Under the pieces are notes generated by a model, which saw only the letters and a list, made by a program, of their open reading frames with translations, did not search any database and was not told where the DNA came from. Made by a program: the position numbers and the translations under genes. From CAVTYH01 sp963773875 (GTDB lineage: Bacteria > Planctomycetota > Planctomycetia > Pirellulales > JADZDJ01), in the NCBI GenBank assembly GCA_963773875.1, contig CAVZCV010000021.1, forward strand, positions 62,001 through 126,000: a stretch of 64,000 nucleotides of DNA, read 5' to 3'. Shown here piece after piece: positions 29,501-40,961 of this stretch (position 1 is its first letter; every line of letters starts with the position of its first letter).

Positions 29501-32500
29501 GATTCCGCAACTGCTTGAAGGTTCCATCGGTAATTTGTCGCCGGCCGCTCGTTCGCCAAAAAACAGCATCGGGCATTTCAGCCGCGGCAGTCTCGAAATT
29601 GAGAACGGGTAAATCAGCGGCCGGACCGTTGATATCGAAAGAGCTCAATCCCCGCATAGGCCGGTTCGAGCCAAATGGCATGCGAGAATCGATTGCGTCG
29701 TAGGCGGAAAAATCGCCTCTCGTAATCTCCAATTTGTTGCCGGCAAAAAGCTCTCCATCGAATTCGCGAAATTTCCCCCCGTTGGCAAGCTGTTGCCTCG
29801 GCAATCCAAAGCTAATTCCGGCGTCGTCGAACGCATCTTTACCAGTCCTCTTAAAGTCTTCGGCAAAATCAGAGTTCCTGTCGCTGGCTGCTGATGCAAA
29901 CTCCTTGCCCTCCAATTGAAATGGCTGTTCCGAACCATCGAACCACTCGCCGGCGAGTCCAGCACGCGGGCCGAAACCACCTCCGCCACCGCCCCCTTCA
30001 CGACCGCCGCGACCCAATTCCCACAAATACATCTGATCGCCGATTCCGTCTGAAATCCCACCAACATCTCCGTCGCCGAAGGCGTGATTGACCAGACCAC
30101 TGCTAATCGAAGATGTTCCCCAATATGTGTTCACTCCCCCGAGTGCTAATGTTCCCGATCCCGTGCGCGTAAGTGCGCCGCCGTTCCAGCCGCCGAACAC
30201 TGGCGCACTTAAATTCACAGGTCCGGCGCTCGGCATCGAAATGTCCTCATCCTCCAGCCGCGACTTCAATTGGTTCAGCACCTGCATCCGCTGCTGAAAC
30301 ACTTGCGGATTGCGGCCCAGCGTCGACAAACTTTGCAACACCTGTCGTCGCAGGCCGATGCGCCAATCGCCGGCGCGCTTCATCTGCTGTTGCCGTAATT
30401 CGTAATTCGCATTTTCGCGGCCTGCGGCAAAGAAACGTTCTCCATCGCGCATTTCGAACCGCCGCTTCACACCGAAGCGCTCTCGATCAGCATCGCTTTC
30501 CAAAACCAACAGCGACGTGAATGGCGTAATGATGTAGAATTGCTCGGAGAGCGAGATGATTTCATCGCGAATTGCCTGGCTCGCACCTTGCAGCAGCAAA
30601 TGATCCAGATGCGCCTGCGCCCAGAGCCGGGGAATGAATGAGTTGCCGTCTTCGGCGTCTTTGAAATTGACGGTTGCCGCGTAACGAATCGGCTCGTTGC
30701 CAAGCTTGCCAGTGACAACGACCTCCCCTTGCTGATCTTGGCCAGTTGGCAAATAGCGTCCCACCAACATTTGTTGGGTGCCGGCGGGAACTTGCGGCAG
30801 CAGATCGGGATAAACCGCTGCGACTTTCACGCCACGGAATTCGACCTGCAGATCGTGCAAACCGGGCTGAGCAATTTCGTTTAGCAGCTCTTTGGCCACC
30901 GCCTGTGGCGTTTGATCGCCGGTGATACTGCGGACCGATCCATGACCAACAGTAGCAATGCCTTTAAGCACCGTGGCATCATAGGTGTTGCCAACCGTGA
31001 CGGCATGAAACGTTGTGTGGCCGGGGCTGGACCCAAGGGAAGCCCCGGTGCCTTTCTCCGGGGCTTCGGCTGCGCCGCCAGCCCCGGCCACCCCGGAGTT
31101 TCCAAACAAACGCCCCAACTTTTTCACGAACGAATTCGGATCGCTCTCACCGGCCGTGACAATGCCGTCCCCGATGTAAATGATTTGCGAACCCGTGGGC
31201 GCTTTTTTGAGCACTGCTTCGAACGCGTTGTCGAGATTCGTCCAACCCAGGGAGCCGCGGTTGTCCAAGAATTCGTGCGCCTTGGCAATGTTTTCTGCCG
31301 TGGCTTGCATTGCCTCGGGCGACCCCCAAATTGTCTCGACATCGGCTGCCGCTAGCCAGAAACGATCTTTTTCGCCCAGCGAAGAAAGCACGGTGGCGAC
31401 GAATTCCGCTTGCTGTTTGCGTTTTTCGCCATCCATCGAGGCCGAAGTGTCGCACAATAAAACCAATTCCAGCGACTTGCCGTCCGGCAGCACGTCGCGC
31501 TGCCAGTTGCCTTCGCGACCCGGGGGCATCAGTTGCAGCAGGAAGTAGCCATCGTCGCCGCGGCGGTGCGGAATGATGAACACGTCGCTGGTGCGATTGG
31601 CCACTTCGCAGACCACTTCAAAATCGCGATCCGGCGTGTACTCCAGTGCGGCAAAATCGAGCTGCGCGGAATGTTCCGTCTGCTGCGTCCGCACCGAATG
31701 CGTGGGACAAGTCACACTCTTGAGCGGCAGCGCGGAGTTCACCTGAACCGACAGCGCCAGTTCACGCAAGGGCTTTGTCCTCAGGAGATCGCTTCGCAAT
31801 CCGTAACTGTATCGGTAGCGGTTTCCGCGCAGCGGCAACACTTGTGTGTACACAATCTTGATCCGCTTCTCCGACCAGCCTTCAATGGGAAATACGCGGG
31901 CTTTGAACAAATTGCCGGCGGTCCATTCCAACAGCCCGGGGTCTTTCTTTTCGCGCAAAATCGTTTCGTAGATTTCGCGGGCCCGTTGTTTTTCGACGAC
32001 ATCGGCTTCGATCAAATCGTTGCCGATCCACATGCCAAAGCCGCTGGTGGAAGCGTCGGCCGGCAGCGGAAAATAGAACACGCCTTCCAGCCGCTCGCCG
32101 GTGTGGTTAACGAACGACTCTTCAATTGTCGTGCGGGCAATCTGATCGCGGATTTCGACACTGACTTTGTGATACCCAACGGTCAGCGGTTCATTGCGGC
32201 CATCTGGCAACTTCACGATCAGCGAACCCAGCGACTCGTTGCTCGAAGTGCCTTCAAAGCCTTCGAGCCATCGCGGAGTTTTTTCAGCGGTGGCAAGTTT
32301 TTCATCGCGATCGACACGGACCAATTGTTTTCCGGCGGCTGTGAATTTTTGGCCGCCGGAGCGCGGGGCGAGGAGTTCGAACAGCACAGTGCCGCCGACC
32401 GGGGCGGCCGAACTACCTGATTTGCTGCCATCGGCCTTGGGAACGTTGACTTGCACTTCGCCGGTATGAATCCGCGCTTGTGTGGGCGAAATGAACTCCA

Positions 32501-33600
32501 CGAGCGTGCCAGGGCCGAGGGTTAATTCGACATCCGACGAGAGCCGCGCTTTGACGGCGTTGGCGCCACGCAAATCGGTTCGCAGCCAATCGCCGGGTTT
32601 TATCGGCATACCAGGCCCAATGGGTGTCCAGCGCTGCGCAAGTGCGGGCCTGAGCACCACGAGGCCTTGCGAGTCGGCGATTTTGCCGATCCGACCATCG
32701 TCAGTCAGCGATTTAGCTACCACAAACTTTGATTCATCGACCGGCGGATTTAACGCCACGAGTTGCAGCTCGGCCAGTGGCGGACCAACGTGAATTGGCT
32801 GATCGGCAAGGTTCGCGATGATGCCGACTAATTGGTTCGTTTGCACATCGGCGAACGCTTCAATCCGCAATTTGCCTTCGCGCGACGGTAGATCAGCACG
32901 GTACACGGCGCATTCTCGATTTGCGTACTGGGCATTTTTGGACGGCTCGGCAGTGAGCAACGGATTGGCATCTTTCACACCAACTTCCAACAGGCCGAGC
33001 AAATCGATTTGATGCTGCGGATCGATGAACCAGGGCGAATCGCTCGCCGCGGCTGTGTTGGTGCGTTCGTCGATCTTCCAAAGCCGCGAACCCTGGGAAA
33101 TGCGATATTGTTGCGGCGCATCGTCAATCCGCACTAAACCTGGCGCGGACCCAAACAGCGGCCGACTGACCATCTTTGTTGACGCGCAGCTCCAGCGTCT
33201 TTGCCGCCCGCAGATTTTCGAGCACTTTGGAAAACGGCGCTCCGCTAACCGGATTATGGGAAAAGAGATTAAGCCCGATGGCTGCGATGACAATGGTAGC
33301 CGCGAGTGTCGCGAAAATTGCATACAGGCCGCGTTTCCCGCATTTTGATTGAATCATTGAATGAGTGGAAGCGTGACCGCGTGAAAGATCGACGGGAGGA
33401 GTGAGTGACTCTGCTTTTCCTGAGAAGGTTTGCGATTCGGCGGCGGATGAAAATGCTTCGAGCGATTGCTGTCGGATTTCGACCAGGGCGCGGAATTCGG
33501 TGGCGGGGCATTTCGATCAATGCGCGCGCAATAGCGACAACATTCGATCATCATCGACGTCGCGCACAGGCTTGTCGTTTTGTGGTTCGTGCTTGTTCAT
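23591..33600 (-). CDS. Giant membrane-anchored FecR/VIT/VWA/TPR protein (about six frame breaks)
   Basis: About 3,330 residues if repaired. The N-terminus starts at ATG 33600 ('MNKHEPQNDKPVRDVDDDRM'), 52 bases after the sigma gene. One TM helix 'GLYAIFATLAATIVIAAIGL' (nt 33270-33330) anchors it. Outside the membrane are an iron-regulator (FecR)-like beta domain (nt about 32,300-32,640), a VIT domain (31,700-32,200; 'SFVNHTGERLEGVFYFPLPA') and a VWA domain with MIDAS 'DTSASMDG' (about 31,100-31,460). A Gly-rich low-complexity stretch (29,640-30,300) and a lipoprotein-carrier-like beta region (28,600-29,100) follow. TPR-like helical repeats fill 23,600-28,600. Breaks: two at 33,470-33,530, then about 33,150, 27,715, 27,058 and 26,570; each restores a coherent protein. 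It is likely a cell-surface sensor or scaffold regulated by the adjacent ECF sigma. Confidence 0.75.
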
Positions 33601-33652
33601 CGTTTACTCAATGGCGAAAGTGCCCGAGGAGCCTGGTCGCGAAGCGGTGTAA

Positions 33653-34273
33653 TCACGATTTCACGCGTTCATCTGCTTTCTGGTTGGCGGGCATCTCCAT
33701 TGCTTTCGTCATGAATTCAAATTTTGTTCGAAATTCCTGCCGCGCTCGGGCGAGTTTTGATTTGATGGCTTCGACCGTGCCGCCCAAATGTTCTGCGATC
33801 GTCGCCATGCTGAGGCCATCCAAATATTTCGCAGTCAATAAGGCCGCATGATCGGCGGAGATTTCGGCCAGCACACCGCGAACAAAATCGGCGATCTCAC
33901 GTTCATCTGCCAATGCACCAACTGCTTCTCCGTCGAACAAATTCCGCACGTCGATCGCGCCGCTCTCGGCCAGGCGCTGAAGGCGTGTTTGCCTGACTGA
34001 CTGCCGCCAGTACGCCGACACGCGGTGGTGAGCAATGCCGGTGAGCCAACTCCACAGCGAGCCGCGGCTGGCATCGAACTGCCGAGCGCCGCGGGCCGCA
34101 TCGATAAATGCCTCTTGCACCACGTCGCCCACCGCCGACTCATCTGGCCCGAGTAACCGCGCGACGTAGCGCCAGAGATCCACGCTGTAAGCGTCGTACA
34201 GCGTGGCCCACGCATCGCGGCATCCTTCACGGAGCCCGCGGATTACAGTGTTTTGCGTGTGTTCATCCAGCAA
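33653..34273 (-). CDS. ECF sigma factor upstream of the giant VIT/VWA gene
   Basis: 206 residues with sigma region 2 ('GDVVQEAFIDAARGARQFD', 'LWSWLTGIAHHRVSAYWRQS') and region 4 ('LTAKYLDGLSMATIAEHLGG', 'AIKSKLARARQEF'). The next gene, 52 bases downstream, encodes a single-pass membrane protein with an N-terminal cytoplasmic segment. This is the usual arrangement of planctomycete ECF sigma factors with a membrane protein that may act as anti-sigma. The promoter it reads is not identified. Confidence 0.9.
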   Translation of the reverse strand: MLDEHTQNTVIRGLREGCRDAWATLYDAYSVDLWRYVARLLGPDESAVGDVVQEAFIDAARGARQFDASRGSLWSWLTGIAHHRVSAYWRQSVRQTRLQRLAESGAIDVRNLFDGEAVGALADEREIADFVRGVLAEISADHAALLTAKYLDGLSMATIAEHLGGTVEAIKSKLARARQEFRTKFEFMTKAMEMPANQKADERVKS

Positions 34274-34547
34274 GGTTGGGTCTCGTGTGTGCTGGCCGAC
34301 ACTCTAACATGAGTTGAAACTGAGACGCCTCGAAGTGTCGAATAATTCCGCCGAGTCGGCGCATTTTTTAGGGAATGTTGCCGCCAGAACGCCAAATTCT
34401 GGACATGCTGACGACCGCCAGACCATAATCCCCTATTCAGGGCCACTGCAAATTCTCTTCTTGTGTGGTTGCAAGGTTGCGGTTGCTAACGGGGGAGGGG
34501 GGAAATGTTCAATCCTGCGCAAGCGAGATGACGATCGGTCTGTGCCA

Positions 34548-37454
34548 ATGCGTTGCTTTCGCCGCGGCCAAATCGCTTTGCACTGCTGGCATCGTCCAAG
34601 AGCGATCGAGGCCCTTGAGCCGCGAATGATGCTGGCGGCCGGCGATGTGCTCAGCTCGCGCAATGGATCGAGCAACACCAACGTCTATGCGCAAGAAGCT
34701 GTGCTGACGCCGTCGAATGTAACCACTTCGACATTCGGCAAAATCTTTGACACGGCGCTCGACGGCCAGGTTTATGCTCAGCCGCTCGTGAAGAACAATG
34801 TGAACGTCACAGCCGGCTCATCGCTCGGCATCCACAACGTGGTGTACGTGGCGACCATGCACGACAGCTTATACGCGCTCGATGCCAATACTGGCGCGAT
34901 CTTGTGGCAAGATTCGTTTACTGGCGCGATCATCGTTCCGCGACTCAGCGGCGAAACCGTAACGACGTTGCCACAATCGGATACGCAAACCAGCACAATC
35001 ACTGCCGAAATTGGCATTCTATCGACTCCAGTGATCGATCCTGCCAGCAATCTGCTCTTCTTGCTAGCCACCACGAAAGAAAAGCGATACAAGGACCCCG
35101 CGAATCAAGCGCTCGGACAGGACACGCATTACGTGCAGCGCTTGTATGGTGTCGACGTCGGCGGCGGCTCGGTGGTGCGGCAAACCGTTGTAGGCGATAC
35201 GATCTACAACGGAGCGATAAACATGACTTTCCAGGGTTTCCAGTACGTCGCCGGACCGGTGATCAACGGTACGGGCAACAACGGGACTGTCACTGTGAAC
35301 GGCACTCCAACGCAGTTCAACGATGGCTGGATTGCCAATGCCGATGGTTACAGTCCACAGGCCCAAGGCCAAATCGCGTTTAATGCGTTCGTGCAATTGC
35401 AACGCCCGGGGCTGACGCTGTTGAACGGAGTGATTTATCTCGGCTTCGCATCACACGGCGATCATGGACCGTATTACGGTTGGCTGTTGGGTTACCGTAC
35501 GACGGACTTGGCCAATGTGGTTGTGTTCAACACCATTCCCAATCACGAAGACATCATTGGCAACAGCGATTACACGGCACAGGCTGGATTGTGGACTGGC
35601 GGTGCGCCAGTTTCCACCGACGGTACCTATTTGTATGTTGCCACGGGCAATGGCACGTTCGATCCATCGGCGGCGAATTTCGATCCAAATTACTTCACGA
35701 TGGATGGGCCAAACAAAGTTGTGCTGCCGCTTGATAACGATTATGGCGACACGATTCTGAAACTATTGCCCGACCCCACCGTCGTACAAACTGTCTCCAA
35801 CGGCCTGTGGACGAACGGCAATGGACTGCGCGTTGTCGATTACTTCACGCCAACCAATGAATTCGTACTTAATGAATTGGACTTGGATTTAAACTCCAGC
35901 ACTCCGTCGGTCTTGCCAGACACGGCGTCGGTCACGATCGGCGGCGTCACCTATAACCACCTCATGGTTGCCGGCGGCAAGGAGGGTCGCATTTACTTGA
36001 TCAATCGCGACAACATGGGCGGTTTCAATTACGACACCGGATATCCGTTCACCGACGATACGGCGCCGTTTGTCGATCCGAAACTTTACGACCGTGTTTT
36101 GGGTGAATACGCGGCCAAGGGCATTAACGGTTCCAGTAGCAGCAGCGGTAATTTGCGGATGATAGGCTCGGCGGCCTATTTGAATGGCGAGATCTACATT
36201 GCGCTGAGCAATTCCAACGGAATCTCGTTTAACTTGCAGCAGTTCGCTTACACCAGTTCGCCGAATCCGTCGTCGAGCGTTCCGGCTAACCCGACGCCCG
36301 ACCATACGACGAGCGGTACCACGTACGGCGGCAGCGGTGCAAATTTTTCGCTCTCGGCGAACGGCGCTTCAAATGCCGTTGCGTGGATTTTGAAAGTCTC
36401 TGGAAATTCCGCCGACGCGCTCTTGGCTTACAACACGTCGCTGGGCACCGCGATTTACAACAGCGCGGCCGATGCGAGCAAGGACAAACTTACGAGCGAC
36501 ATCAACGGAAACGTATTGACGGGTTCCTCGGGTACAAAGTTCACTGTGCCGACTGTTTCAAATGGACTCGTCTACACTGGCACCGGCGCGAGCGATAGCA
36601 CCGCCAAGGGCCGGCTTGTCGCTTACGGATTGAACACGCTGACGCTAGCCACGCCGACGAATGTCGCAGGCCAGGTCATTCGCAACGGCAAGAAGATTCA
36701 TCTCACCTGGACGCGAAATACCACGAGCGAAGCCGAAACGGTTGTGGAGCGCTCGACCGATGGCACGAATTGGACAACGCTGGCGTACTTGCCCAATGGT
36801 GCGAACAGTTTTGACGATACCACCGTGAATGCCGGCACGCAGTATTTCTATCGCGTTACAGCCATTAATGGCATCACTTCATCGGCGCATTCAACATCCG
36901 CGAGCGTTCCATTCCCGAATTGGGTGCACGGCGATTTCGATTTGGACGGAACGCTTACAGCCAACGATATGATGCCGATGCTCACGGCATTAACGGATCT
37001 GAATGCTTACGCCGCGGCCAGACGATTGTCGGCAACGGATCTGATCGGTCTGGGCGACTTTTCTAGCGACGGCGCCGTCACAAATCGCGATATCCAGCCG
37101 CTCCTCGACGCACTCATCGCCAGCCAAGGTCCAGGCAGTGGGTCAGGGGCATCAGAGCTAAGCCAGCCAATTGTGATTGCAACGAGCATGCCGCAGTCTA
37201 GCCCGGGTTCTATGATTTCCATTGTCGTAGCATGGTCGGAACCATCGAGTACGTTATCGGGATTGCACGCTCAACCCGGCCGGAAGTTAGGTGATTACAG
37301 CAGTGCGAGGTTGCCGGTTTCAACGGACGGTGTGAAGAGAAGCACCGCCGTGTTCGCCAATTTCACATCGCCCTTGTGGCGCAGTCGGCAAGCGATCGAC
37401 AGCAAGCCGGCACCCATCGCCACCATCGACGAATTACTCGCCGCGTGGCGGTAA
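34548..37454 (+). CDS. LEPR-type surface protein with PQQ-like propeller, FN3 and dockerin-like tail
   Basis: About 968 residues. Near the N-terminus 'IEALEPRMMLAAG' matches the LEPR-XLL planctomycete surface/export motif. Repeats such as 'HDSLYALDANTGAILWQDSF' and 'NVVYVATMHDSLYAL' are PQQ-type beta-propeller blades (nt about 34,780-36,640), followed by an FN3-like domain ('TWTRNTTSEAETVVERSTDG', nt about 36,680-36,910). The tail 'HGDFDLDGTLTANDM' and 'GDFSSDGAVTNRDI' are two calcium-loop repeats of dockerin type. I start at ATG 34548 because the LEPR motif lies close behind; the frame is open back to 34314. Exported and probably cell-surface attached. Confidence 0.8.
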   Translation: MRCFRRGQIALHCWHRPRAIEALEPRMMLAAGDVLSSRNGSSNTNVYAQEAVLTPSNVTTSTFGKIFDTALDGQVYAQPLVKNNVNVTAGSSLGIHNVVYVATMHDSLYALDANTGAILWQDSFTGAIIVPRLSGETVTTLPQSDTQTSTITAEIGILSTPVIDPASNLLFLLATTKEKRYKDPANQALGQDTHYVQRLYGVDVGGGSVVRQTVVGDTIYNGAINMTFQGFQYVAGPVINGTGNNGTVTVNGTPTQFNDGWIANADGYSPQAQGQIAFNAFVQLQRPGLTLLNGVIYLGFASHGDHGPYYGWLLGYRTTDLANVVVFNTIPNHEDIIGNSDYTAQAGLWTGGAPVSTDGTYLYVATGNGTFDPSAANFDPNYFTMDGPNKVVLPLDNDYGDTILKLLPDPTVVQTVSNGLWTNGNGLRVVDYFTPTNEFVLNELDLDLNSSTPSVLPDTASVTIGGVTYNHLMVAGGKEGRIYLINRDNMGGFNYDTGYPFTDDTAPFVDPKLYDRVLGEYAAKGINGSSSSSGNLRMIGSAAYLNGEIYIALSNSNGISFNLQQFAYTSSPNPSSSVPANPTPDHTTSGTTYGGSGANFSLSANGASNAVAWILKVSGNSADALLAYNTSLGTAIYNSAADASKDKLTSDINGNVLTGSSGTKFTVPTVSNGLVYTGTGASDSTAKGRLVAYGLNTLTLATPTNVAGQVIRNGKKIHLTWTRNTTSEAETVVERSTDGTNWTTLAYLPNGANSFDDTTVNAGTQYFYRVTAINGITSSAHSTSASVPFPNWVHGDFDLDGTLTANDMMPMLTALTDLNAYAAARRLSATDLIGLGDFSSDGAVTNRDIQPLLDALIASQGPGSGSGASELSQPIVIATSMPQSSPGSMISIVVAWSEPSSTLSGLHAQPGRKLGDYSSARLPVSTDGVKRSTAVFANFTSPLWRSRQAIDSKPAPIATIDELLAAWR

Positions 37455-37631
37455 ATCATTGCATGGCACGGCGGGACAGACATACAATCCAACTTCGTCG
37501 AGAGACGAAGCCGCTGGGGACCGCACGCCGCGGCTAACGGGGGATCGTCGCGGACTGAAGTGCGTATCGGCTACAAAGAAGCGATCGGCAGCAAATGCGC
37601 TTTCGCAAGTCTTCAATCGCGAGGTCGTGCC

Positions 37632-39310
37632 ATGTCACGTCACACACGGTTCATAGTTTACGGTGCTGCGCTGCTGGCATTGGGACACTTTTTGGCGGTC
37701 TCTGGCAATGCGGACGAAAAATCGAACACGGCGGCGCCCACCAAAGCAGGTGAGCGCTGGGAGGGCATTGACGACCGATTCGATTTTCTAATCTCGAGGC
37801 TCGTGAGCACCGACGCCTCGCTCGACGTGGTAAACGCCGCTATCGACAAACTTCATCACGACGGCGGCAAGGCAGCGTCAGAAGACACAAAAGATCAGCG
37901 GCCTCTGAATTGGCAACGGTTTTATGCTTCGGCCGCACAGCAGCTCTTTCGCAGAAGTCCTGGAGGCAGTGCGTCCCGCGCGGCAGCGCTTCTTGAGCCG
38001 CAGGCAAAACCCATTAAGACAAGCGATAATGCCGTCCCAATCGGAGTCGAATCGCCCAATCTGAAAAAATATCAAGAGGCATATCAAAAAGACAAATCCG
38101 CGGCGGAAGCATCGCTAACTGGCAATCAAAACTATGATGAGTTGTGCCAGCGCCGCTCGTCGCTGGAGAACGAAGAGTGCGGACTATGGTGCGAAATCGC
38201 TTTTGAGGGCGATCGCCGGTCGCGAGCTTTCCAAAAAGCCGCTATACCGCTTCGAATCGTTTGCGGAAACAGGCGCATCCATGGCTGAAAAAGCAAAGGG
38301 CGAGCGCAGTCAAGGCGGCAGCAGGATTCATGCAGACCTTGCTGGCGATCGTGGCCGCTTCGGAACGCGATCCCGCGCAAACCTTCGCTCAAACCAAGAA
38401 CTTGGTTTCAGATGCGCGCGAGCGCCTGGATAACCGTTGGCTGCGTCTTGGCACGCTAGCCGACGAAATGGGGGACGCACACAAACCAATCGGCCAATTC
38501 TGCGCACTGGCCAAACAAATGAACGATGCGGCAAGCAACCTCACGGATTGCTATCACACGGCCACCGGTTCCGAAATTGCGAACGATTCGCGCCGGCAAG
38601 AATTTTGCGCGATGCTGCAACAGGCGGCGATTCACTTTGCCGAGCTTGCAGTGGCGCTCGACGAGGTGCTCGGGTCCGTCGCCGACAAATGGCAACTCAA
38701 ACCGGATCCGAACAACCCATTGACATTTCCAGCGCTGACGGAACTCATAGCCGTCAAAGGTCCGAGCAAATCGCCATCAGCTCCTGGGGCAAGTCTCGTT
38801 GATAAGAAATGGAAAATCTACAAGCCGAACGATATGAAGACTGCGTTCGAATTGAGCCCTTCGCGGGCCCAATTCCTGGATTCCGGCGTTGAGTTCTTGC
38901 GCGGCGCGTTAGGGCAAGAGCTGGCCACTGCCACGAGTCATGAAGAATTCAAATTGCCACTTGAAGTGGAGTTCACTGTAGCCGCGTATCAAGATGGCTG
39001 CTTCGATGTTTGGCCACAAGTCGGCGACATCAAACTCGAGTGGGGGACGGGTTACAATCGCGAAACATTCGTATTTGTCAGAGACGTCCGCTATACGATC
39101 CCTCACGTCCGTATTATGTCGGGTCAGGAGAATGTGATTCGTTTCATCGTCGACACGGATAGTCGCCTCGTGATCACAATCAGCGATGCCGAGATACTAA
39201 ATCGCAAAGTTGATGCCGAGATTCCCGCGGAATCGAAAATTATTCTCGGCGGTGGCATCGGTCATTCCGAATACCGGCAGGTCAAAGTACGATCCGAGGC
39301 CGGAAATTAA
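37632..39310 (+). CDS. Secreted protein of unknown function (two frame breaks)
   Basis: About 558 residues after repair. A signal peptide ('FIVYGAALLALGHFLAVSGN') begins at ATG 37632. The middle part is helical and charged. The C-terminal 180 residues, from 'VDKKWKIYKPNDMKTAFELS', alternate short strands ('LPLEVEFTVAAYQDGCFDVW', 'NVIRFIVDTDSRLVITISDA') and look like a beta-sandwich or lectin-like module. Sense passes through all three frames: the break near 38,195 leads into 'KSLLRAIAGRELSKKPLYRF', and a second near 38,270 leads into 'KQAHPWLKKQRASAVKAAAG'. I do not recognise the family. Confidence 0.65.
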
Positions 39311-39313
39311 GCG

Positions 39314-39796
39314 CTACGCAATTTCCAATTGCAGCTCCGTTATGTTGTTCTCGGAGTGGAATGATTCCCAGTGTTTGTAAACTTCACGCCAGCTGCGCGT
39401 TGCGACGGGCTCAAAACCGGCCGCGGCGACGGCGGGACCGAATGCGGCCCATGCAGATTTGAGCGATGGCATGGAGCCTTTATGATCGATCCACGCACAT
39501 TTGAAAGCAGGAGATTCCCAGAAGAAGTACGGCGACCGCGGTTGCAGCGCCGATCCCCGGCCCGGTGGCGTTTCGGATTTGACCGGCACCGCAATGATTA
39601 GGCGGCTTTTGCCTTGATCGTTCCACTCCGGGCAAATGAATTCCAAATCGCCGGCGATATCCAAACCGGCGGTCTTCAAAGTTTCGTACAAGGGACCGAC
39701 AGCGCGTTGAGCAAAAAACGCGATCTCCTCTTGCGTCACGTCGTCCGCTACGCAGAAACACAACTGCTCCGGCACAGTCTTCGTTTGAATGTTCAT
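39314..39796 (-). CDS. GyrI-like effector-binding domain protein
   Basis: 160 residues with the pattern of GyrI/AraC effector-binding (SOUL-type) domains: strands around 'VPEQLCFCVADDVTQEEIAF', 'ICPEWNDQGKSRLIIAVPVK' and 'KCAWIDHKGSMPSLKSAWAA'. These small domains bind drugs or hydrophobic ligands. The stop lies four bases from the convergent stop at 39310. The family call is by pattern only. Confidence 0.6.
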   Translation of the reverse strand: MNIQTKTVPEQLCFCVADDVTQEEIAFFAQRAVGPLYETLKTAGLDIAGDLEFICPEWNDQGKSRLIIAVPVKSETPPGRGSALQPRSPYFFWESPAFKCAWIDHKGSMPSLKSAWAAFGPAVAAAGFEPVATRSWREVYKHWESFHSENNITELQLEIA

Positions 39797-39885
39797 CTCT
39801 GTGATTCTCCGCGGGGATGCGCAGCATTTGCGTGGCCATTGTAATATTGCCTGCCGGAAAAGAAATTAGGTCAGCAGCGTCGAGA

Positions 39886-40743
39886 TCACCGCGGCAGCCG
39901 CCGCGCATGGTTCGCGTGAGAAGATGAATCGCTTGGCGGGCTCGCTTCAGCATCAGCATCCGACAGAAAATCGATCACCAGCCGATTCACAAGACTGGAC
40001 CGTTCAATTTGCGGAGCGTGGCCACAACTGGGAATGACGACCGTGCGCACGTGTGCCAAACCTGCGGCGGCTGAGATGGCCTCATCTGGGTTGATGATCC
40101 GATCCTCGCCGCCAATCACGAGCAGCGTGGGCAACGACAACTCCGCCAGCCGCTGCCGAATGGAATGCTTTTTGGTGCACTGCACCGTTCGCAACATGCC
40201 TTGTCGCCAACGGCGATTGGCAAACTGATTTCGGAAGTAATCAGTGATGGCCGGATTCAAGCCCACCGATTTGTAAAAGACGCTATGCACTACTGCATCC
40301 GAATTGCCGCGGCGCACACCTTCAATGATCGGCAGTTGCTCCTTTTCACCCAGTCCCGAGGGCGCCAATAGCGCTAGTCGAGCAACGTCCTGTGGATGCC
40401 GGGCGGCGAACTCCACGGCAATTTTCCCGCCCATGCTATTGGCCACGAGATTGTACGGCGGCCGCTGAACAAAGGAATCGAGATAGATGCGGAGCTGCTC
40501 CACCAGATAATCGATATCGATCGGCAATTTCTCTTCAATTCGCCGATGAATGGACGCCGCGTCGTAGGCCAAGATGTTCGGCGTGTGTACGTCGAATTTC
40601 CGACGCCAAACGTCGACGTTGCAGAACCAGCTTTCAGATTGTTCAGCCAAACCATTGATCAAAACCAAGGGCGGACGGCGATGGTACTGGTTCGCCGAGC
40701 CGCGGCGCATCAATCGTCGCATTCCGTGGATCAAAGGCTTCAT
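39886..40743 (-). CDS. Alpha/beta hydrolase
   Basis: About 285 residues with the alpha/beta-hydrolase core. 'PLVLINGLAEQSESW' is the oxyanion strand and loop, 'NLVANSMGGKIAVEFAARHP' the nucleophile elbow (G-x-S-x-G type with Asn at the first position), 'GGEDRIINPDEA' the acid and 'SCGHAPQIERSS' the His. ATG 40743 ('MKPLIHGMRR') is preferred over 40767. The substrate is unknown; the layout resembles MhpC/BphD-type esterases or hydrolases. Confidence 0.85.
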   Translation of the reverse strand: MKPLIHGMRRLMRRGSANQYHRRPPLVLINGLAEQSESWFCNVDVWRRKFDVHTPNILAYDAASIHRRIEEKLPIDIDYLVEQLRIYLDSFVQRPPYNLVANSMGGKIAVEFAARHPQDVARLALLAPSGLGEKEQLPIIEGVRRGNSDAVVHSVFYKSVGLNPAITDYFRNQFANRRWRQGMLRTVQCTKKHSIRQRLAELSLPTLLVIGGEDRIINPDEAISAAAGLAHVRTVVIPSCGHAPQIERSSLVNRLVIDFLSDADAEASPPSDSSSHANHARRLPR

Positions 40744-40961
40744 GTTTGGTGAAAATTCGGCCAGCAATTAGCGAGACACTTCTTGCCGGCAGCCGGACAG
40801 ATATCTATACGATTTGGTCGGCACATACTTGGGCAATTGCTGTGCCGATTATTGGTAGGCGGTAACGGCCATTATCCACAAAACTCCGCAGATTCGGCAA
40901 GAGCCGAAGCCCTTGAATGGCCAATTTTAGAGCCGAATGTACGTCGATCAGGCGGGTTGCG

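Noticed and set aside
31533..32420. 295-codon plus-strand frame
   Set aside because: Antisense to the VIT/VWA region; no domain, no ribosome binding site.
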